NCBI RefSeq assembly: GCF_007994985.1
Contig: NZ_VOQF01000001.1
Location: 248,001 to 312,000 of the forward strand
DNA: 64,000 nucleotides
Source of the DNA: Metabacillus litoralis
GTDB lineage: Bacteria; Bacillota; Bacilli; Bacillales; Bacillaceae
Reading direction: 5' to 3'
Position 1 is the stretch's first letter; the number at the start of each line of letters is the position of its first letter. The position numbers and the translations under genes were made by a program. Below the pieces are notes generated by a model. The model worked only from the letters and a program-made list of their open reading frames with translations. It made no database searches and was not told the origin of the DNA. Below, one piece after another: positions 8,560 through 17,513 of the stretch.

Positions 8560-9223
8560 TTAATTAATATCAATCAGCTTTCTTATCGCACTGACAATCA
8601 AATCCGGTTCATTATTTTATATATAATATGCACTGTTTTTGTCAATCACCAATGTATAATGAGCTTTCTTACCTGCTGAAAGAACAATTAATGGTATATT
8701 TAATTTACGTTTCGTTTCTTTTAACTCTCTCAGACTTTCCATAAATTCTTCATAATTACCTTCATAAACGAATTGCTCGTTGTATGCTGTTTGAAATTCT
8801 TTTGAGATCGTTGGAAGAAATCTTTCTCTATAATCTTCAGGGGTAGAGTCAATCAATACAAGCCCACACACTTCATGTTGATATACAGTAGCAAACATTC
8901 TCATATTCACTCCACCAAAAGAATGACCTACTAATATGTATCTGGTGGGTTAACCTTAGCTCAATAAGAAGATTCTTCAATTCTTTTACCATCTCACTGC
9001 TTATTCTAGGATTAGAACTTTTTTCACTTTTTCCAAGTCCTGCTCGATCATAAATCATAACCTTACTTAGAATGCAATGAAATATCTCCAAGAACTGAAT
9101 CCCATGCCTTGGAAAAGTCTCCATATCCTTTGCCTATTACAACTGTTGGTTTACTGTTGTTTCCACCCAAAAATTTAACATAAATCTACAATCATCTACT
9201 TGTACAAATAGTTCTATAGTCAT
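8560..9223 (-). pseudogene. alpha/beta hydrolase, multiply disrupted
   Basis: The gene starts with a good RBS (AGAGGT) and ATG 9223 (MTIELFVQVDD). It shifts frame near 9180 to IYVKFLGGN...VIGKGYGDFSKAWDS, and again at a tandem TAAG duplication (9062-9069). It continues with VMIYDRAGLGKS, shifts a third time near 8940, then enters the nucleophile elbow ILVGHSFGGVNMRM. A TAA at 8617-8619 replaces what should be a CAA, and the frame beyond it still reads NNEPDLIVSAIRKLIDIN. About 20 residues also seem to be missing before 'DKNSAYYI'. The product cannot be a working hydrolase. Confidence 0.85.
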
Positions 9224-9362
9224 TGTGTACCTCTTATGTATTTCATTATTTTTTTACCCATTTGTATTTTCTTAGATGTTCCTACAATAAAAAGAATGAA
9301 ACCTAGTGATTAGCACCGTCAAGTTGATATATTTTAAAAGAACTTTTGCAAGTTTACCATTG

Positions 9363-9413
9363 TCACGAAAAAAACGTCTAAAACCCTAACTAACATGGTT
9401 TTTAAACGTCTTG
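9363..9413 (-). terminator. probable intrinsic terminator
   Basis: On the minus strand, AAGACGTTTAAAAACC pairs imperfectly with GGGTTTTAGACGTT and is followed by a T-run. It lies downstream of the small gene at 9447-9629. Confidence 0.5.
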
Positions 9414-9446
9414 TTATAAGAAATGCAAAAGATCATGATAGAAGAA

Positions 9447-9629
9447 CTAAAACCCTCCGCCTTCTCCTCCTCCACTACCACCATTATTAAACTGATTTCT
9501 TATCGTTTCAGTTTCTATATTATGATTACCTTTGTTAACATCTGGTGGAACTGCACCAGTTTTCTTACTGAAATAAATAGCAACCGTACATAAAATTCCT
9601 AGTGGGATCAAAAATATAAGCCAAATCAT
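9447..9629 (-). CDS. small membrane protein with glycine-rich tail
   Basis: A strong RBS AAGGAGG lies nine bases before ATG 9629. The 60-residue product begins MIWLIFLIPLGILCTVAIYF, a single membrane helix, followed by a polar stretch and the C-terminal tail GGSGGGEGGGF. No family is known. The tail suggests a flexible extracytoplasmic segment. A longer form from TTG 9653 is possible but would include the RBS as coding. Confidence 0.6.
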   Translation of the reverse strand: MIWLIFLIPLGILCTVAIYFSKKTGAVPPDVNKGNHNIETETIRNQFNNGGSGGGEGGGF

Positions 9630-9893
9630 TGCTCTCGTCCTCCTTAAATTCAATTTATCTAGTAAGAAAACATAAAATATTTACATGCTAAAGTGACTGC
9701 TGCTATAGCCTATATATTTAATTTCCTTTTGTACATTTCTTGGATCCAACATCTAAATAAATTATCTTATCAACTTAACCTTATTAACATTTTACCATAT
9801 TTTTCAAAACATATCGCAGATAGTAAGTCGATTCAAAAGAAAGCACTTCTATTATTTAAAATATCTTATTTAAAATCTAAAAAAGTTAAAAAT

Positions 9894-9918
9894 AAAAAAA
9901 CGACCCTTTAAAGAATCG
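9894..9918 (-). terminator. intrinsic terminator
   Basis: Reading the minus strand, CGATTCTTT and AAAGGGTCG pair directly (two G-U pairs) and are followed by TTTTTTTA. It ends the 51-aa gene at 9929-10084. Confidence 0.6.
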
Positions 9919-9928
9919 CTCTTTTAAA

Positions 9929-10084
9929 CTAATTAAACATATTCTTAATCACACGAAATAAGATTCTTGGTATAAACATCAAGATGTTCCAAAATACTTC
10001 AAATACGATAGAATCTCGGAATTCAATAAGTATATCCTTAACTATTCCGCGGCGGTCGTATCTTTTCTCTTTTCTGATTTTCAT
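9929..10084 (-). CDS. small basic amphipathic protein (51 aa)
   Basis: A short gene with RBS AGGAGAAAAGG before ATG 10084 and its own terminator. The product begins MKIRKEKRYDRRGIVKDIL and ends FIPRILFRVIKNMFN. A basic head is followed by a hydrophobic, amphipathic second half, suggesting peripheral membrane association. Similar 'RRYDRRGI...' small proteins occur in Bacillaceae, but I know of no function for them. Confidence 0.6.
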   Translation of the reverse strand: MKIRKEKRYDRRGIVKDILIEFRDSIVFEVFWNILMFIPRILFRVIKNMFN

Positions 10085-10174
10085 CCTTTTCTCCTATAAG
10101 TTGTTATTGGACAGCAATATAAACAGAAATGATAAGCAAAAATTTTTCAGAAAAGCACATAGTCAAAGAGGCTG

Positions 10175-10831
10175 TTACCAGTCAATATACCTGGCTTCAC
10201 CCGCCCCAAACAACTTATCTGCAATAAGATGACCATCTTTATCAAGAGCTCTTATTGTCCATGTTGCTTCAGAATATTCATCAAGAACAAATAAGGCATG
10301 ATTATTCACTACCTCTTCTAGATGGTAGCTATCCTGATATTTCACAACCGTATCCATAGTAAAGTTATAGGAGTCTGATAGTTTCACCTTTTCTATGTGA
10401 TTACCAACAACAATATATTTAATGTTTGGGTCTCTAGTTCTAACTCCAACCATAAAACCATCTTCTTCATCACGTCCAAAACCAGCAGCTTCGAATGGTT
10501 CATTTTCTTCAATGAAATAGTCAGATGTCCCGCCTGCATAATGATAAAGAAATCCAATATTTCGATAAATATTCGCCAAGCCAAATGTATTATTGTTTAT
10601 ATCTTCGTATAATATCGCTTTTCCGTATATTGTATCTTCACTTATTACTGCTTTAGTTCCAGTAGGTAAAGCACTGTATGGTGTAAAACGATAGCCTATT
10701 AGTAATAAAACACCAATCATTATTAACACAAAGATCATAATGAATTTCCACGGTATCTTTTTATTTTTAGTTGTTAAATATAGTGTGATACCAATCAACG
10801 TTATTATTAAAAATATCAGTAAATTAAACAT
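10175..10831 (-). CDS. membrane-anchored hypothetical protein
   Basis: A 218-residue protein starting at ATG 10831, five bases after AGGAG. Two N-terminal membrane helices (NLLIFLIITLIGITLYL and a second near residues 30-50) precede a beta-rich domain of about 165 residues, probably outside the cell. A tripled 'D-D-GFMVGVRT' style beta pattern is visible but no catalytic motif. Family not recognised. Confidence 0.6.
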   Translation of the reverse strand: MFNLLIFLIITLIGITLYLTTKNKKIPWKFIMIFVLIMIGVLLLIGYRFTPYSALPTGTKAVISEDTIYGKAILYEDINNNTFGLANIYRNIGFLYHYAGGTSDYFIEENEPFEAAGFGRDEEDGFMVGVRTRDPNIKYIVVGNHIEKVKLSDSYNFTMDTVVKYQDSYHLEEVVNNHALFVLDEYSEATWTIRALDKDGHLIADKLFGAGEARYIDW

Positions 10832-10874
10832 ACATACTCCTGTATTCAAACAGTTATTTATTTTTTTCCTTACT

Positions 10875-11099
10875 CTATTTGTAAGGTATTCTTGCCCAAT
10901 AAATAAACAATAAAATCAAGTACATTATAAAACAAACAATTATATTTTCTATCCATCTAATATCTTTGTTAATTATTAATTGCCAAGAAGTCAAGACTAC
11001 AAAATACACGAAAGGATATTTAATGTTCTTTTTAAAAATAGTAATACCTCCGTCTTTATCATTTGTATGTAATAAGGTAAACCTTTTTGTTTTGACCAT
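10875..11099 (-). CDS. small membrane protein, start codon apparently ATT
   Basis: The plausible protein begins at codon 11039 (I/M)FKKNIKYPFVYFVVLTSW, giving 54 residues with two membrane helices. GGAGG sits seven bases upstream of this codon, but the codon is ATT. The only ATG (11099) has no ribosome binding site, and the 20 residues it adds are not membrane-like. Either the ATG of a functional gene mutated to ATT, or ATT is used weakly. Family not recognised. Confidence 0.45.
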   Translation of the reverse strand: MVKTKRFTLLHTNDKDGGITIFKKNIKYPFVYFVVLTSWQLIINKDIRWIENIIVCFIMYLILLFIYWARIPYK

Positions 11100-11156
11100 A
11101 AAACAATTAACTAGCTCTCACACTTGATAAACGAAGAGTTGTTAAAACTGAATTCT

Positions 11157-11312
11157 TTATTTCCCCTCGTCTTTTTCAAGAATTTTTTCTAAAAGCTTAA
11201 TCAATTCTTCATTCTGTTTAGTGGTTTTATGTAAATCCTTTGATATTAGTGGTAAATAGTAGATGATGAAGACACCAAGAGCTAAAATGAAAAGTACAAA
11301 CATAAATTGCAA
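11157..11312 (-). CDS. small single-pass membrane protein
   Basis: A 51-residue protein from TTG 11312, eight bases after AAGGAGA; an internal ATG at 11303 is too far from it. It starts MQFMFVLFILALGVFIIYYL, a membrane helix. The rest is a charged helix 'KQNEELIKLLEKILEKDEGK' that could form a coiled coil. The pattern suits a small membrane adaptor; function unknown. Confidence 0.6.
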   Translation of the reverse strand: MQFMFVLFILALGVFIIYYLPLISKDLHKTTKQNEELIKLLEKILEKDEGK

Positions 11313-11431
11313 TTATTCCATCTCCTTAATATTTCTTATAAATAACCTTATCATTATTAGTTTAGATGTATCTCCTTTAAATCTATATTTCTTTCAAGTT
11401 TTTACTTATCCTTTTCAACCATCTATATAAA

Positions 11432-11992
11432 TTAGAATGTTTCCTTGTATTGATCTAACATTTCATCATTATATTTCAAATTGGCTAGTAAACTTTCCCA
11501 AAGTGTTCTTAATTCTGTGTAATTCATCCTGGATAATTGATTATAATCAAGGTTTTCATCAAGATACTTTATATCCTTTAACAATATCTCCATTAATGGC
11601 AATGATTCTTCATCGATAACATTTTTCTTGCTTATCATAGCCCAAAACTCCTTTGAGGAAGAAAGTTGACTGTAAATATCAAATAACTCTGCCAGCTTTC
11701 TATATCTTTCGTCATTCGGCTCGACGATTTCCAGTGTATGAACTGATAATTGTAAGCTCCAAGACATAGACGTTAGATATTCTGCTTTTTGCTTTAAGGA
11801 TAGATCGTTGTAGTTACTTACTAAGCTATTTCCAAAATTATACGAATAATTAACACCATTTTGAATTTTTTCAAACTGTGCTGTTCGTGATTCTTCTTTA
11901 TTTATATTTAATTGTTGGAACAAATATATATTCAGCATGATGGATATCATCATAAGACTTATTACAATTAGTTTTTTTCTATACTTTTTCAA
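11432..11992 (-). CDS. single-pass helical hypothetical protein
   Basis: The start is TTG 11992, about seven bases after AAAGGAG; GTG 12010 lies upstream of the ribosome binding site. The 186-residue product has a basic N-terminus (KKYRKKL), one membrane helix to about residue 22, and then an all-helical extracytoplasmic domain. I do not recognise the family. Confidence 0.6.
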   Translation of the reverse strand: MKKYRKKLIVISLMMISIMLNIYLFQQLNINKEESRTAQFEKIQNGVNYSYNFGNSLVSNYNDLSLKQKAEYLTSMSWSLQLSVHTLEIVEPNDERYRKLAELFDIYSQLSSSKEFWAMISKKNVIDEESLPLMEILLKDIKYLDENLDYNQLSRMNYTELRTLWESLLANLKYNDEMLDQYKETF

Positions 11993-12182
11993 ATTGCTCT
12001 CTCCTTTCACCTACTAAATTTTACCATATTAATTTCTTTTGTTGTTGAACAAATCTGTTCGGCACTTTTCATAGTAACTGAAAAAATTTTGACAAGGTTG
12101 AGAAACCACAATCAGGTTTGGAGTAATCAATAAGTTAATTGTTTGTTTAACTAACGACAATAAAGTTCTAAAAAAAAGCTAA

Positions 12183-12206
12183 ATAAAAAAACTGCTTAGC
12201 AGCAGC
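12183..12206 (-). terminator. intrinsic terminator after spo0M
   Basis: On the minus strand, CTGCT-GCTA-AGCAG is followed by TTTTTTTA, starting about 30 bases after the spo0M stop codon. Confidence 0.6.
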
Positions 12207-12235
12207 TTTTTAATGCTCAAATATTAGTAATATAA

Positions 12236-13036
12236 TTACAATGCAAGAACATCCTCAATTATTTGTTCAAATTTATTACTTATAAAGCTACGGTTATTTA
12301 TCATTTCTTCATTTTTAAAGGTGATACTACCTCTATGTTCATCAAGATTTAATTTCTCTACTATAGAAGAAAACGCACCCTTACTTTTCTTATCAACTTC
12401 AAAATAAATCGTTGTTTCCTCATCATCCTGGATAATATAAACCTCTAATTCATCCAGCTTGTTTAAGTATTTCCCGAAGGATGGTACAAACTCATATTGC
12501 TGAACGAAAGCACGCTTTACATTTATTCCAAAAGGTACTTTTTGACTTTCCATTTGTCTAAATTTAAAACCGATTATTTTTATAGCATCAACAATGTCTT
12601 CGTGAACTTCAGTAGGTTCTATCGATAAATAATCTTTATCACTAGGATCAACTGCATTTTGAATATTAACATCTGTATCAATCCAAACAGGTGGAACATT
12701 TTGATTTGTTTCTGGATCTCGCATTGTTATAGGAGTATCTAGGGGAATTCTAAATGAAAATGGTATCTCTTTTCGCTCTCCACTATTTATGGTAAATGGA
12801 TTGTTTACAATATGTGTAGAAACAACTGCAGATGAAAGTCGATCACTGTCCTCATAACCATATAACGTCATTAAATTAAGCTGTATGGATTGTATCTTTT
12901 GTTCTGTTACTCCTCCAATAATTTCAATCACACCTTCAAGTATCTCACCTTGAGTATAGTAACTCTTACTGATCTTTGTATCTACTTTTGCAGAACCCAC
13001 GCCAACACTAGCAATTATTTTATTAAAAAGAGACAT
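12236..13036 (-). CDS. spo0M: sporulation-control protein Spo0M
   Basis: A 266-residue cytoplasmic protein with an N-terminal arrestin-like beta-sandwich. The opening 'MSLFNKIIASVGVGSAKVDT', 'YTQGEILEGVIEIIGG' and 'IPFSFRIPLDTPIT' are characteristic of Spo0M. In B. subtilis it affects sporulation through the Spo0 phosphorelay and cell division. Start ATG 13036 follows GAGGTGATTAA. It has its own terminator and a sigma-W-type promoter directly upstream, agreeing with its membership of that regulon in B. subtilis. Confidence 0.93.
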   Translation of the reverse strand: MSLFNKIIASVGVGSAKVDTKISKSYYTQGEILEGVIEIIGGVTEQKIQSIQLNLMTLYGYEDSDRLSSAVVSTHIVNNPFTINSGERKEIPFSFRIPLDTPITMRDPETNQNVPPVWIDTDVNIQNAVDPSDKDYLSIEPTEVHEDIVDAIKIIGFKFRQMESQKVPFGINVKRAFVQQYEFVPSFGKYLNKLDELEVYIIQDDEETTIYFEVDKKSKGAFSSIVEKLNLDEHRGSITFKNEEMINNRSFISNKFEQIIEDVLAL

Positions 13037-13066
13037 TTAATCACCTCATCATTTATTTGTTATTCA

Positions 13067-13092
13067 TACGAATTGACAAAGATAAAGTTTCA
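13067..13092 (-). promoter_or_regulatory. sigma-W-type promoter of spo0M
   Basis: On the minus strand, TGAAAC (13092-13087), exactly 16 bases, then CGTA (13070-13067). Both elements match the ECF sigma-W consensus (TGAAAC-N16-CGTA), about 35 bases before the spo0M start codon. Confidence 0.8.
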
Positions 13093-13256
13093 TAAAAAAG
13101 ATACTTTCCCTTTTAAGTTTCACGTTAATATTAGTGAAGAAACACATAATATCAAAAATACTGTAAATAATACCAAAGCGAATGTATTATTTTAAAATGT
13201 TAAACTCTAATCTCATGTAGTTCGAAAAATCTCTAACGGTACAAGGAGTTGAAAAA

Positions 13257-13481
13257 ATGGAAAACATCGATCATGTTGTTCATATAGGTGAATTAATAGC
13301 TGTGTCTAAAGTTTTCCAATTAAATCCTTTTCAAATGATCACTTTACTAGAAAATGATGCAATGGAAGTCTTTGAAAATAAAGAAGCTTTCTTGGTGAAA
13401 TACGGGAATAAAGAAACGTATGATGAATTAGAAGATTGGTGTGAGTTAAATAACGGAAAAATCTTTACGAAAACAAAATAG
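13257..13481 (+). CDS. hypothetical protein (74 aa)
   Basis: RBS AAGGAG sits about nine bases before ATG 13257. The acidic soluble product contains 'ELIAVSKVFQLNPFQMITLLEND' and ends with a Glu/Asn/Lys-rich stretch. It is one of the few plus-strand genes, divergent from spo0M. Family not recognised. Confidence 0.55.
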   Translation: MENIDHVVHIGELIAVSKVFQLNPFQMITLLENDAMEVFENKEAFLVKYGNKETYDELEDWCELNNGKIFTKTK

Positions 13482-13693
13482 AAGGAAAGAGAAAGGAATA
13501 TTTCATGGCGATTGGTTTCATAGAACGAAAATGACTAATATGTTAGCTAATTTTGCCTAATTCATATTCCCTTTCAATTTGTTTCTTGATTTTGATACAT
13601 ACTTCATCAATGCTCCCGTAATATAATCAGCTGCTAAATAGTGTATCAATTTAGATACTCAATATAAAATTCTTCGCAATAAAAGGAAAACTT

Positions 13694-14083
13694 CTATACT
13701 TCCAAATCAAAATTAATTCCTACACTAGATGCTTGCTTTCCACCTCTTATACCCCAATTATCAAGGTGAGGTTCATGTAAAGTAGTTATTATTGAATTTT
13801 TACTGATATTCAAGGATTGTGATATAGCAGCTGTAAATTCCACTATTAATGTTTCTTTTGTTTCTTTTTTCCGACCTGGAAACATTAACACCTCTACAAA
13901 AACAAACTCTTCATCCCATCCTTCAGGCATAAACCAATTTGATTCCTCAATTTCTAGAAACATCACTGGTCCATCTTGTAAAGGTACATGTAAGACTTTT
14001 TGCATAATGTTTCTTAAATTAATTGCAATTGATTGTTTATCAATACCGATTCTATTTTTCAGATACACCTTAACTAAAGGCAT
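13694..14083 (-). CDS. tautomerase-family protein
   Basis: A 129-residue protein beginning MPLVKVYLKNRIG. Proline at position 2 becomes the N-terminal catalytic base of tautomerases after Met removal. The later 'FVFVEVLMFPGRKKETKETL' and 'PHLDNWGIRGGKQASSVG' fit the larger trimeric tautomerase type (PF14552) rather than 4-oxalocrotonate tautomerase of about 62 residues. RBS AAGGAG, seven-base spacer. The substrate is unknown. Confidence 0.78.
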   Translation of the reverse strand: MPLVKVYLKNRIGIDKQSIAINLRNIMQKVLHVPLQDGPVMFLEIEESNWFMPEGWDEEFVFVEVLMFPGRKKETKETLIVEFTAAISQSLNISKNSIITTLHEPHLDNWGIRGGKQASSVGINFDLEV

Positions 14084-14209
14084 GAAAACACTCCTTTATT
14101 TTTATAAATGAATATTTATAAAAAATCAAACACACAATATAAAACAATTCTTGATCTTATAAATTATCCTACCTTATTCCAATAAAATAGGTCTAAAATC
14201 ACTTCTAAC

Positions 14210-14596
14210 TTATTTTGTCAGTAAAGGTTTAGTCATACATTTATTATTAATAAAAGAAAATTTCTTATAAAAGTTATGAGCATCGGAAGTGGCCAAAGCA
14301 AAAGCGGTGTATTTTATTTCTTGATGTTCAAAAATACATTCCATTAACCATTTACCTAAACCATTCCCTCTGTATTTATCATCTATAACTACATCTAGAA
14401 TCCATGAAAAAGTTGCTTTATCTGTAACTACTCTCGCAAACCCAATTTGTTTTCCAATATGAAATAACCCAAATGTAAGAGAATTAGCAATACTAATTTC
14501 AATCGTTTCTATTGTTCTATTTTTTGCCCAGTATGTTGTAGAAAGTAACCTTTTAACAGTATCTATATCAATTAGTTCAATATTGTCACTAACCAT
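14210..14596 (-). CDS. GNAT-family N-acetyltransferase
   Basis: A 128-residue acetyltransferase from ATG 14596 (AAAGGTGA upstream); the in-frame ATG at 14620 precedes the ribosome binding site. The acetyl-CoA loop is DDKYRGNGLGKWLM, with the preceding strand 'FSWILDVVID' and a terminal 'AHNFYKKFSF' motif. It is of the short GNAT type with arylamine- or YjdJ-like appearance; substrate unknown. Confidence 0.85.
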   Translation of the reverse strand: MVSDNIELIDIDTVKRLLSTTYWAKNRTIETIEISIANSLTFGLFHIGKQIGFARVVTDKATFSWILDVVIDDKYRGNGLGKWLMECIFEHQEIKYTAFALATSDAHNFYKKFSFINNKCMTKPLLTK

Positions 14597-14724
14597 AAAA
14601 TCACCTTTATACCATTCCATTAATTCTCCCCCAAATTCTAGATATACTGAAGAATCTCACGTCGATTTTTGAACCACGTTATTTCCAAAATACACCCTTA
14701 ACTACAAACAGGTTTGAATACCAA

Positions 14725-15063
14725 CTACATTTCCCAAGTTAATTGGCGCCCTCCAATAATATGATAATGCAAATGGTAAATCTCTTGTTGACCATGTTTT
14801 CCAGTATTAGTTATTACTCTGAAGCCATCATTACTGACATCCAATATCTTTGAAACTTCTTGTAACCCACGATGAATTTTAAATATAATCTTTTCATCAT
14901 CTTCTTTAATGTCCGTTATGTTTTTTATATGCTTTTTAGGAATCACTAACGCATGAACTGGAGCACTAAAATGCAAGCCGTAAAAAGCTATTACATCTTC
15001 ATCTTCGTATATAATATCAGCTGGTTCTTCTCTATTAACAATTCTACAAAAAACACAATCCAT
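14725..15063 (-). CDS. HIT-family nucleotide-binding protein
   Basis: A 112-residue histidine-triad hydrolase of the HINT branch, splitting nucleoside phosphoramidates or dinucleotides. N-terminal MDCVFCRIVNREEPADIIYED includes the partial zinc/Cys motif. The catalytic triad is HLHYHIIGG near the C-terminus. The start is ATG 15063, eight bases after GGAGG; an upstream ATG (15078) overlaps that site. Closely resembles Hit of B. subtilis in pattern. Confidence 0.9.
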   Translation of the reverse strand: MDCVFCRIVNREEPADIIYEDEDVIAFYGLHFSAPVHALVIPKKHIKNITDIKEDDEKIIFKIHRGLQEVSKILDVSNDGFRVITNTGKHGQQEIYHLHYHIIGGRQLTWEM

Positions 15064-15306
15064 CGTTTTATCCTCCATACTATCTACATTACTTATGTAC
15101 TTTTTTATTTTAAGTATTCTACTTTTCTACTTTAACATAAATATCCAATTTTAAATGTTCATTAATTAAATAAAATATAAAACATTAAGGTTACTTTCCT
15201 TTAGTGAAAGAATATAATAACAGGTTCTCTGTAAAAGATTAGAATTGAATAAAATACCATTTATTCTATTTTTTTAATTAACATGAATGCGTAGGAGGTA
15301 AAGCAG

Positions 15307-15563
15307 ATGTATTGTGAGAATTACGGAGAGGAATTACAAAATAACAATCAGTACTGTAAGAATTGTGGTGATTTAACAAACAAAGCTTACAGTTATAAAG
15401 TATTTAATTTATTCTCATATATTGTTGGATTGGTATTTTCACCACTTTTCAGCGTAAAAAACACACTTGAAGTATAATTGTAGTTTCACTTATAGGTTGG
15501 GTAATAAGTAATAAATGCACTTTTAATAGGAAATTTATAGTATTAAACTCTTATTTTAAATAA
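15307..15563 (+). pseudogene. zinc-ribbon membrane protein, frameshifted
   Basis: RBS AGGAGGT precedes ATG 15307. The N-terminus MYCENYGEEL...YCKNCG is a zinc ribbon in which the second Cys of the first CxxC is replaced by Tyr (TAC). A membrane helix follows, and the frame stops at TAA 15475. The next frame continues from ATA 15474 as IIVVSLIGWVISNKCTFNR to TAA 15561, a second hydrophobic segment. One extra base and a lost zinc ligand argue for decay. Confidence 0.6.
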
Positions 15564-15598
15564 ATCGTAAAATATCCTTCTACTGTCTATATCTAAAT

Positions 15599-15630
15599 AA
15601 GCGCTTACTCTCATTTTAAGAATAGCGCTT
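15599..15630. terminator. possible terminator hairpin
   Basis: AAGCGCT (15599-15605) pairs with AGCGCTT (15624-15630) across an 18-base loop. It lies between the plus-strand zinc-ribbon remnant and the 3' end of paiB. The following sequence is only moderately T-rich. Confidence 0.35.
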
Positions 15631-15671
15631 GTTTAAATATTTTCTTGAATAAAATGATAAACAATAAAGGA

Positions 15672-16283
15672 TTACTCTTGTAAATTCGCTTTCATTAAAG
15701 AGGAAATCTGTTGCTCATCTGTGTTTGGAATTTTTTCGAGTTGATTTATAACTAGCTTTTGTCGCTCTTTTGAATGGTTTTGACTTAACTTAGCTTTTCC
15801 TTCTATTTTATTAATTTTTATTTTAAAACCCTGTATTCCTTTGTTCATACTAGAAAGATATTCAGCATCCACATTCTGTAACTGATATGGACTTTCTTCA
15901 GATTCATATTTTAACACCATATCATGTAAAGAAGACTTTAACTCATTTTCGTCCTCTAAAAACTTTACTTCTCCATAAACATGAACGGTCACGTAATTCC
16001 AGGTAGGCACTGCTTGGTTTGTTTCATACCAAGATGGAGAGATATAACAATGAGGACCATGGAATATGGCTAGAACTGTTTGATCTTTAATATCTATCCA
16101 CTGAGGATTTGAACGGGCAAAATGTCCATATAAGTGTGTGTGATCCTTATTTAAAATTAAGGGTAAATGAGTGGCAAATGGTATTTCATTATGTTTGGAA
16201 ATAAGAGTGGCAAAACTATGGTCTTTCATGATGTCGTGGCAAATTTCTTCATCTGTGATTTTAAAGCATTTTGGAATGTACAT
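15672..16283 (-). CDS. paiB: FMN-binding negative regulator PaiB
   Basis: A 203-residue protein of the PaiB/YfhH flavin-binding split-barrel family. Signatures are '[13 protein letters not shown]', '[21 protein letters not shown]', '[10 protein letters not shown]', '[14 protein letters not shown]' and '[13 protein letters not shown]'. In B. subtilis it represses protease and sporulation genes together with PaiA. ATG 16283 follows AAGGGG. It lies 20 bases after paiA in the order marR-paiA-paiB. Confidence 0.92.
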   Translation of the reverse strand: MYIPKCFKITDEEICHDIMKDHSFATLISKHNEIPFATHLPLILNKDHTHLYGHFARSNPQWIDIKDQTVLAIFHGPHCYISPSWYETNQAVPTWNYVTVHVYGEVKFLEDENELKSSLHDMVLKYESEESPYQLQNVDAEYLSSMNKGIQGFKIKINKIEGKAKLSQNHSKERQKLVINQLEKIPNTDEQQISSLMKANLQE

Positions 16284-16303
16284 CTTAATTCCCCTTTACA
16301 AAA

Positions 16304-16822
<519 letters not shown>

Positions 16823-16846
16823 CTAAAATGTCACTCCCTTTTCATA

Positions 16847-17299
16847 TCAATAAAGTCTCTTGTGCCCCTTTTTGACGAGTTCCCAGTCTTTTTCTATATT
16901 CTTTCTTACTCTATGAAGAAGATTGACCATTTCTTCTACTTCTTTTTCGTCAAAGCCTACTAATGCGACACTATTCGAGTGTTCATTTTCTTTTATTATA
17001 TAAGGATAAACATTTTCTCCTTTTTCTGTTGGAAAGATTTTTTTGATTTTTTTGTTATATTTATCTTCTTTCTTTTCGATAAACCCATTCATTTCTAGTT
17101 TATTGATCGCACGAGCCGCTGTTGTACGATCTACTTTTATCATCTCAGCTAGTTTTTCTTGAATGATTCCCTTGTTTTCACATATTCTCACAAGATATAA
17201 ATACTGCCCTTTTGTTAGGTCGTATTCTTTAAATTCAATATTACTTATTGAATCTAATGCTCTTGCAATCATACCAATTTCACGAAGAATATCCGTCAT
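16847..17299 (-). CDS. MarR-family regulator of the paiAB operon
   Basis: A 150-residue winged-helix repressor from ATG 17299, after AAGGAGG. The domain runs 'LTKGQYLYLVRICENKGIIQEKLAEMIKVDRTTAARAINKLE' (helix-turn-helix) and 'GFIEKKED' (wing), then the C-terminal dimer helix. It heads the paiAB operon. Two near-identical 18-bp dyads directly upstream are the likely operators, so it probably represses itself and paiAB; the ligand is unknown. Confidence 0.88.
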   Translation of the reverse strand: MTDILREIGMIARALDSISNIEFKEYDLTKGQYLYLVRICENKGIIQEKLAEMIKVDRTTAARAINKLEMNGFIEKKEDKYNKKIKKIFPTEKGENVYPYIIKENEHSNSVALVGFDEKEVEEMVNLLHRVRKNIEKDWELVKKGHKRLY

Positions 17300-17320
17300 C
17301 GTAACCTCCTTAATTATTTT

Positions 17321-17338
17321 TTGTTGTAAATGCAACAA
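17321..17338. promoter_or_regulatory. MarR operator, copy 1
   Basis: The 18-bp dyad TTGTTG-TAAATG-CAACAA has perfect six-base arms. It lies 22 bases before the marR start codon, where binding would block transcription start or elongation. Confidence 0.65.
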
Positions 17339-17368
17339 AAAATGTTGTATTTTTAATTTATATTATTT

Positions 17369-17386
17369 TTATTGTATTTGCAACAA
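17369..17386. promoter_or_regulatory. MarR operator, copy 2
   Basis: TTATTG-TATTTG-CAACAA repeats operator copy 1 with one arm mismatch, 48 bases further upstream. The same half-site and spacing support a two-site MarR operator. Confidence 0.6.
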
Positions 17387-17513
17387 AAATAAAGGGTTTT
17401 ATAACATATATACCTTACATACAGCCTAACCTTTTCTTTGTTAGCTCTTGATTGGTAATGATCTATTTTTCATTTTTCTTTGAACTAAGAAAATATCCGT
17501 TGTGAAATTAAAT

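Noticed and set aside
9693-9911. 72-residue plus-strand frame with hydrophobic start
   Set aside because: No RBS, AT-driven composition, and overlaps the terminator of the minus-strand 51-aa gene.
10393-10612. Short frames on both strands inside the membrane protein gene
   Set aside because: Shadows of the 218-aa gene at 10175-10831, which has a good RBS and N-terminal membrane helices.
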